42,482 bases of DNA, from positions 1 to 42,482 of the forward strand of contig VGHA01000020.1 of assembly GCA_016868375.1 (NCBI GenBank), read 5' to 3'. A model generated the notes under the pieces. That model had not been told where the DNA came from and searched no databases. It saw only the letters and a list, made by a program, of their open reading frames with translations. A program made the position numbers and the translations under genes. The DNA comes from Betaproteobacteria bacterium. GTDB lineage: Bacteria; Pseudomonadota; Gammaproteobacteria; Burkholderiales; Burkholderiaceae_E. Of this stretch, positions 42,038 to 42,482 are shown piece by piece; the stretch's first letter is position 1; every line of letters begins with the position of its first letter.

Positions 42038-42482
42038 ATGTCAGGAGTTCGCAGCCGGTTTATCAAGCCGCTGATCGCGGCAGCCGCCATCGCGCTGCTG
42101 GCGGGCGTTGCCCAGGCGCAAACGGTTCTCAAGCTCGGACACGGTTTGCAGCGTGAAGCGCATTACGGGGTGGGCGCGGCCCACATTGCCAAGGCCGTTG
42201 CCGAGCGTATGGGTGGGCGCTACAAGGTCGAAGTCTTCCCCGACTTTCAGCTCGGCGGTGAACGCGAGATGACCGAGGGTGTCCAACTGGGCACTATCGA
42301 TATTGTCTGGACCTCTTCCGGTCCGGTGGGCAATTTTGTTCCCGAGACCCTGATAACGGATATTCCCTTCCTCTTCCGGGACTATCAGCATGCCCGTTCT
42401 GTCCTCGATGGTCCTATCGGGCAGGCAACGCTCGACAAGTGTACCGCCAAGGGGATTGTCTGCCTGGCCTGGGCCGAGAACG
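42038..42482 (+). CDS. TRAP transporter solute-binding protein DctP (partial)
   Basis: Begins at ATG 42038 behind AAGGAG and runs off the window after about 148 codons. The N-terminus is a signal peptide (hydrophobic 11-28, ending AQAQ). The mature start TVLKLGHGLQREAHYGVGA, the VEVFPDFQLGGEREMTEGVQ stretch and PFLFRDYQHAR are typical of DctP proteins, which bind carboxylates in the periplasm. It points away from the DctM remnant, which is not the usual dctP-dctQ-dctM order. Its own DctQM may lie beyond the window. Confidence 0.9.
   Translation, partial: MSGVRSRFIKPLIAAAAIALLAGVAQAQTVLKLGHGLQREAHYGVGAAHIAKAVAERMGGRYKVEVFPDFQLGGEREMTEGVQLGTIDIVWTSSGPVGNFVPETLITDIPFLFRDYQHARSVLDGPIGQATLDKCTAKGIVCLAWAEN

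Noticed and set aside
1-42482. CRISPR arrays, tRNA or rRNA genes, insertion sequences
   Set aside because: No regularly spaced repeats, no tRNA-like cloverleaf or rRNA motifs, and no transposase-like protein were seen on either strand.

Overview
The window is GC-rich, densely packed bacterial chromosome. Gene content and order (hemW-rdgB-rph facing yicC-gmk-rpoZ-spoT, then greB, pmbA, darP/yjgA, mog), a Bug/TctC-type solute-binding protein and separate RelA and SpoT paralogues point to a betaproteobacterium of the order Burkholderiales. I cannot name a genus from the sequence alone. No rRNA, tRNA, CRISPR array or intact insertion sequence was seen.

Layout. Positions 1-12.8 kb are housekeeping: heme chaperone (partial), ITP pyrophosphatase, RNase PH, the YicC/Gmk/RpoZ/SpoT run, GreB, the PmbA protease, the ribosome factor DarP, MogA, RelA and MtfA. 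Positions 12.9-24.7 kb (minus strand) hold one tightly overlapping Tad/Flp type IVb pilus operon of 13 genes. It encodes a Flp pilin, TadG-like and TadE-like proteins, an unknown exported protein, a 64-residue prepilin-like protein, CpaB, the CpaC secretin, a CpaF ATPase with a fused N-terminal FHA domain, TadB, TadC, a DUF192 protein, a TPR lipoprotein and a second TadE. No TadZ/CpaE and no TadV/CpaA prepilin peptidase lie inside it.

Positions 24.9-32.7 kb are mixed metabolic and stress genes: Bug solute-binding protein, isocitrate lyase, a Blh-like phosphatase, truncated haemoglobin coupled to a YbbP-type permease, the CnoX-type thioredoxin-TPR protein and a crotonase. Positions 32.7-38.1 kb are a MoxR/DUF58/VWA module with a second VWA gene pointing away across a PDZ-less, membrane-anchored HtrA-like protease.

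The last 4.4 kb look rearranged. A histidine-kinase 3' remnant on the minus strand abuts a CzcA-type RND pump that has lost its first membrane helix. This is followed by a convergent DctM remnant that lacks its N-terminal half and carries an in-frame stop. Next comes a short fragment perhaps from a phage-type helicase/primase, then an intact start of a TRAP DctP gene that runs off the window. The roughly 3.6-kb CzcA/DctM block has a broken gene at both outer ends, which suggests a transferred or transposed fragment, or an assembly join. It is the most unusual structure here, together with the non-canonical Tad operon.
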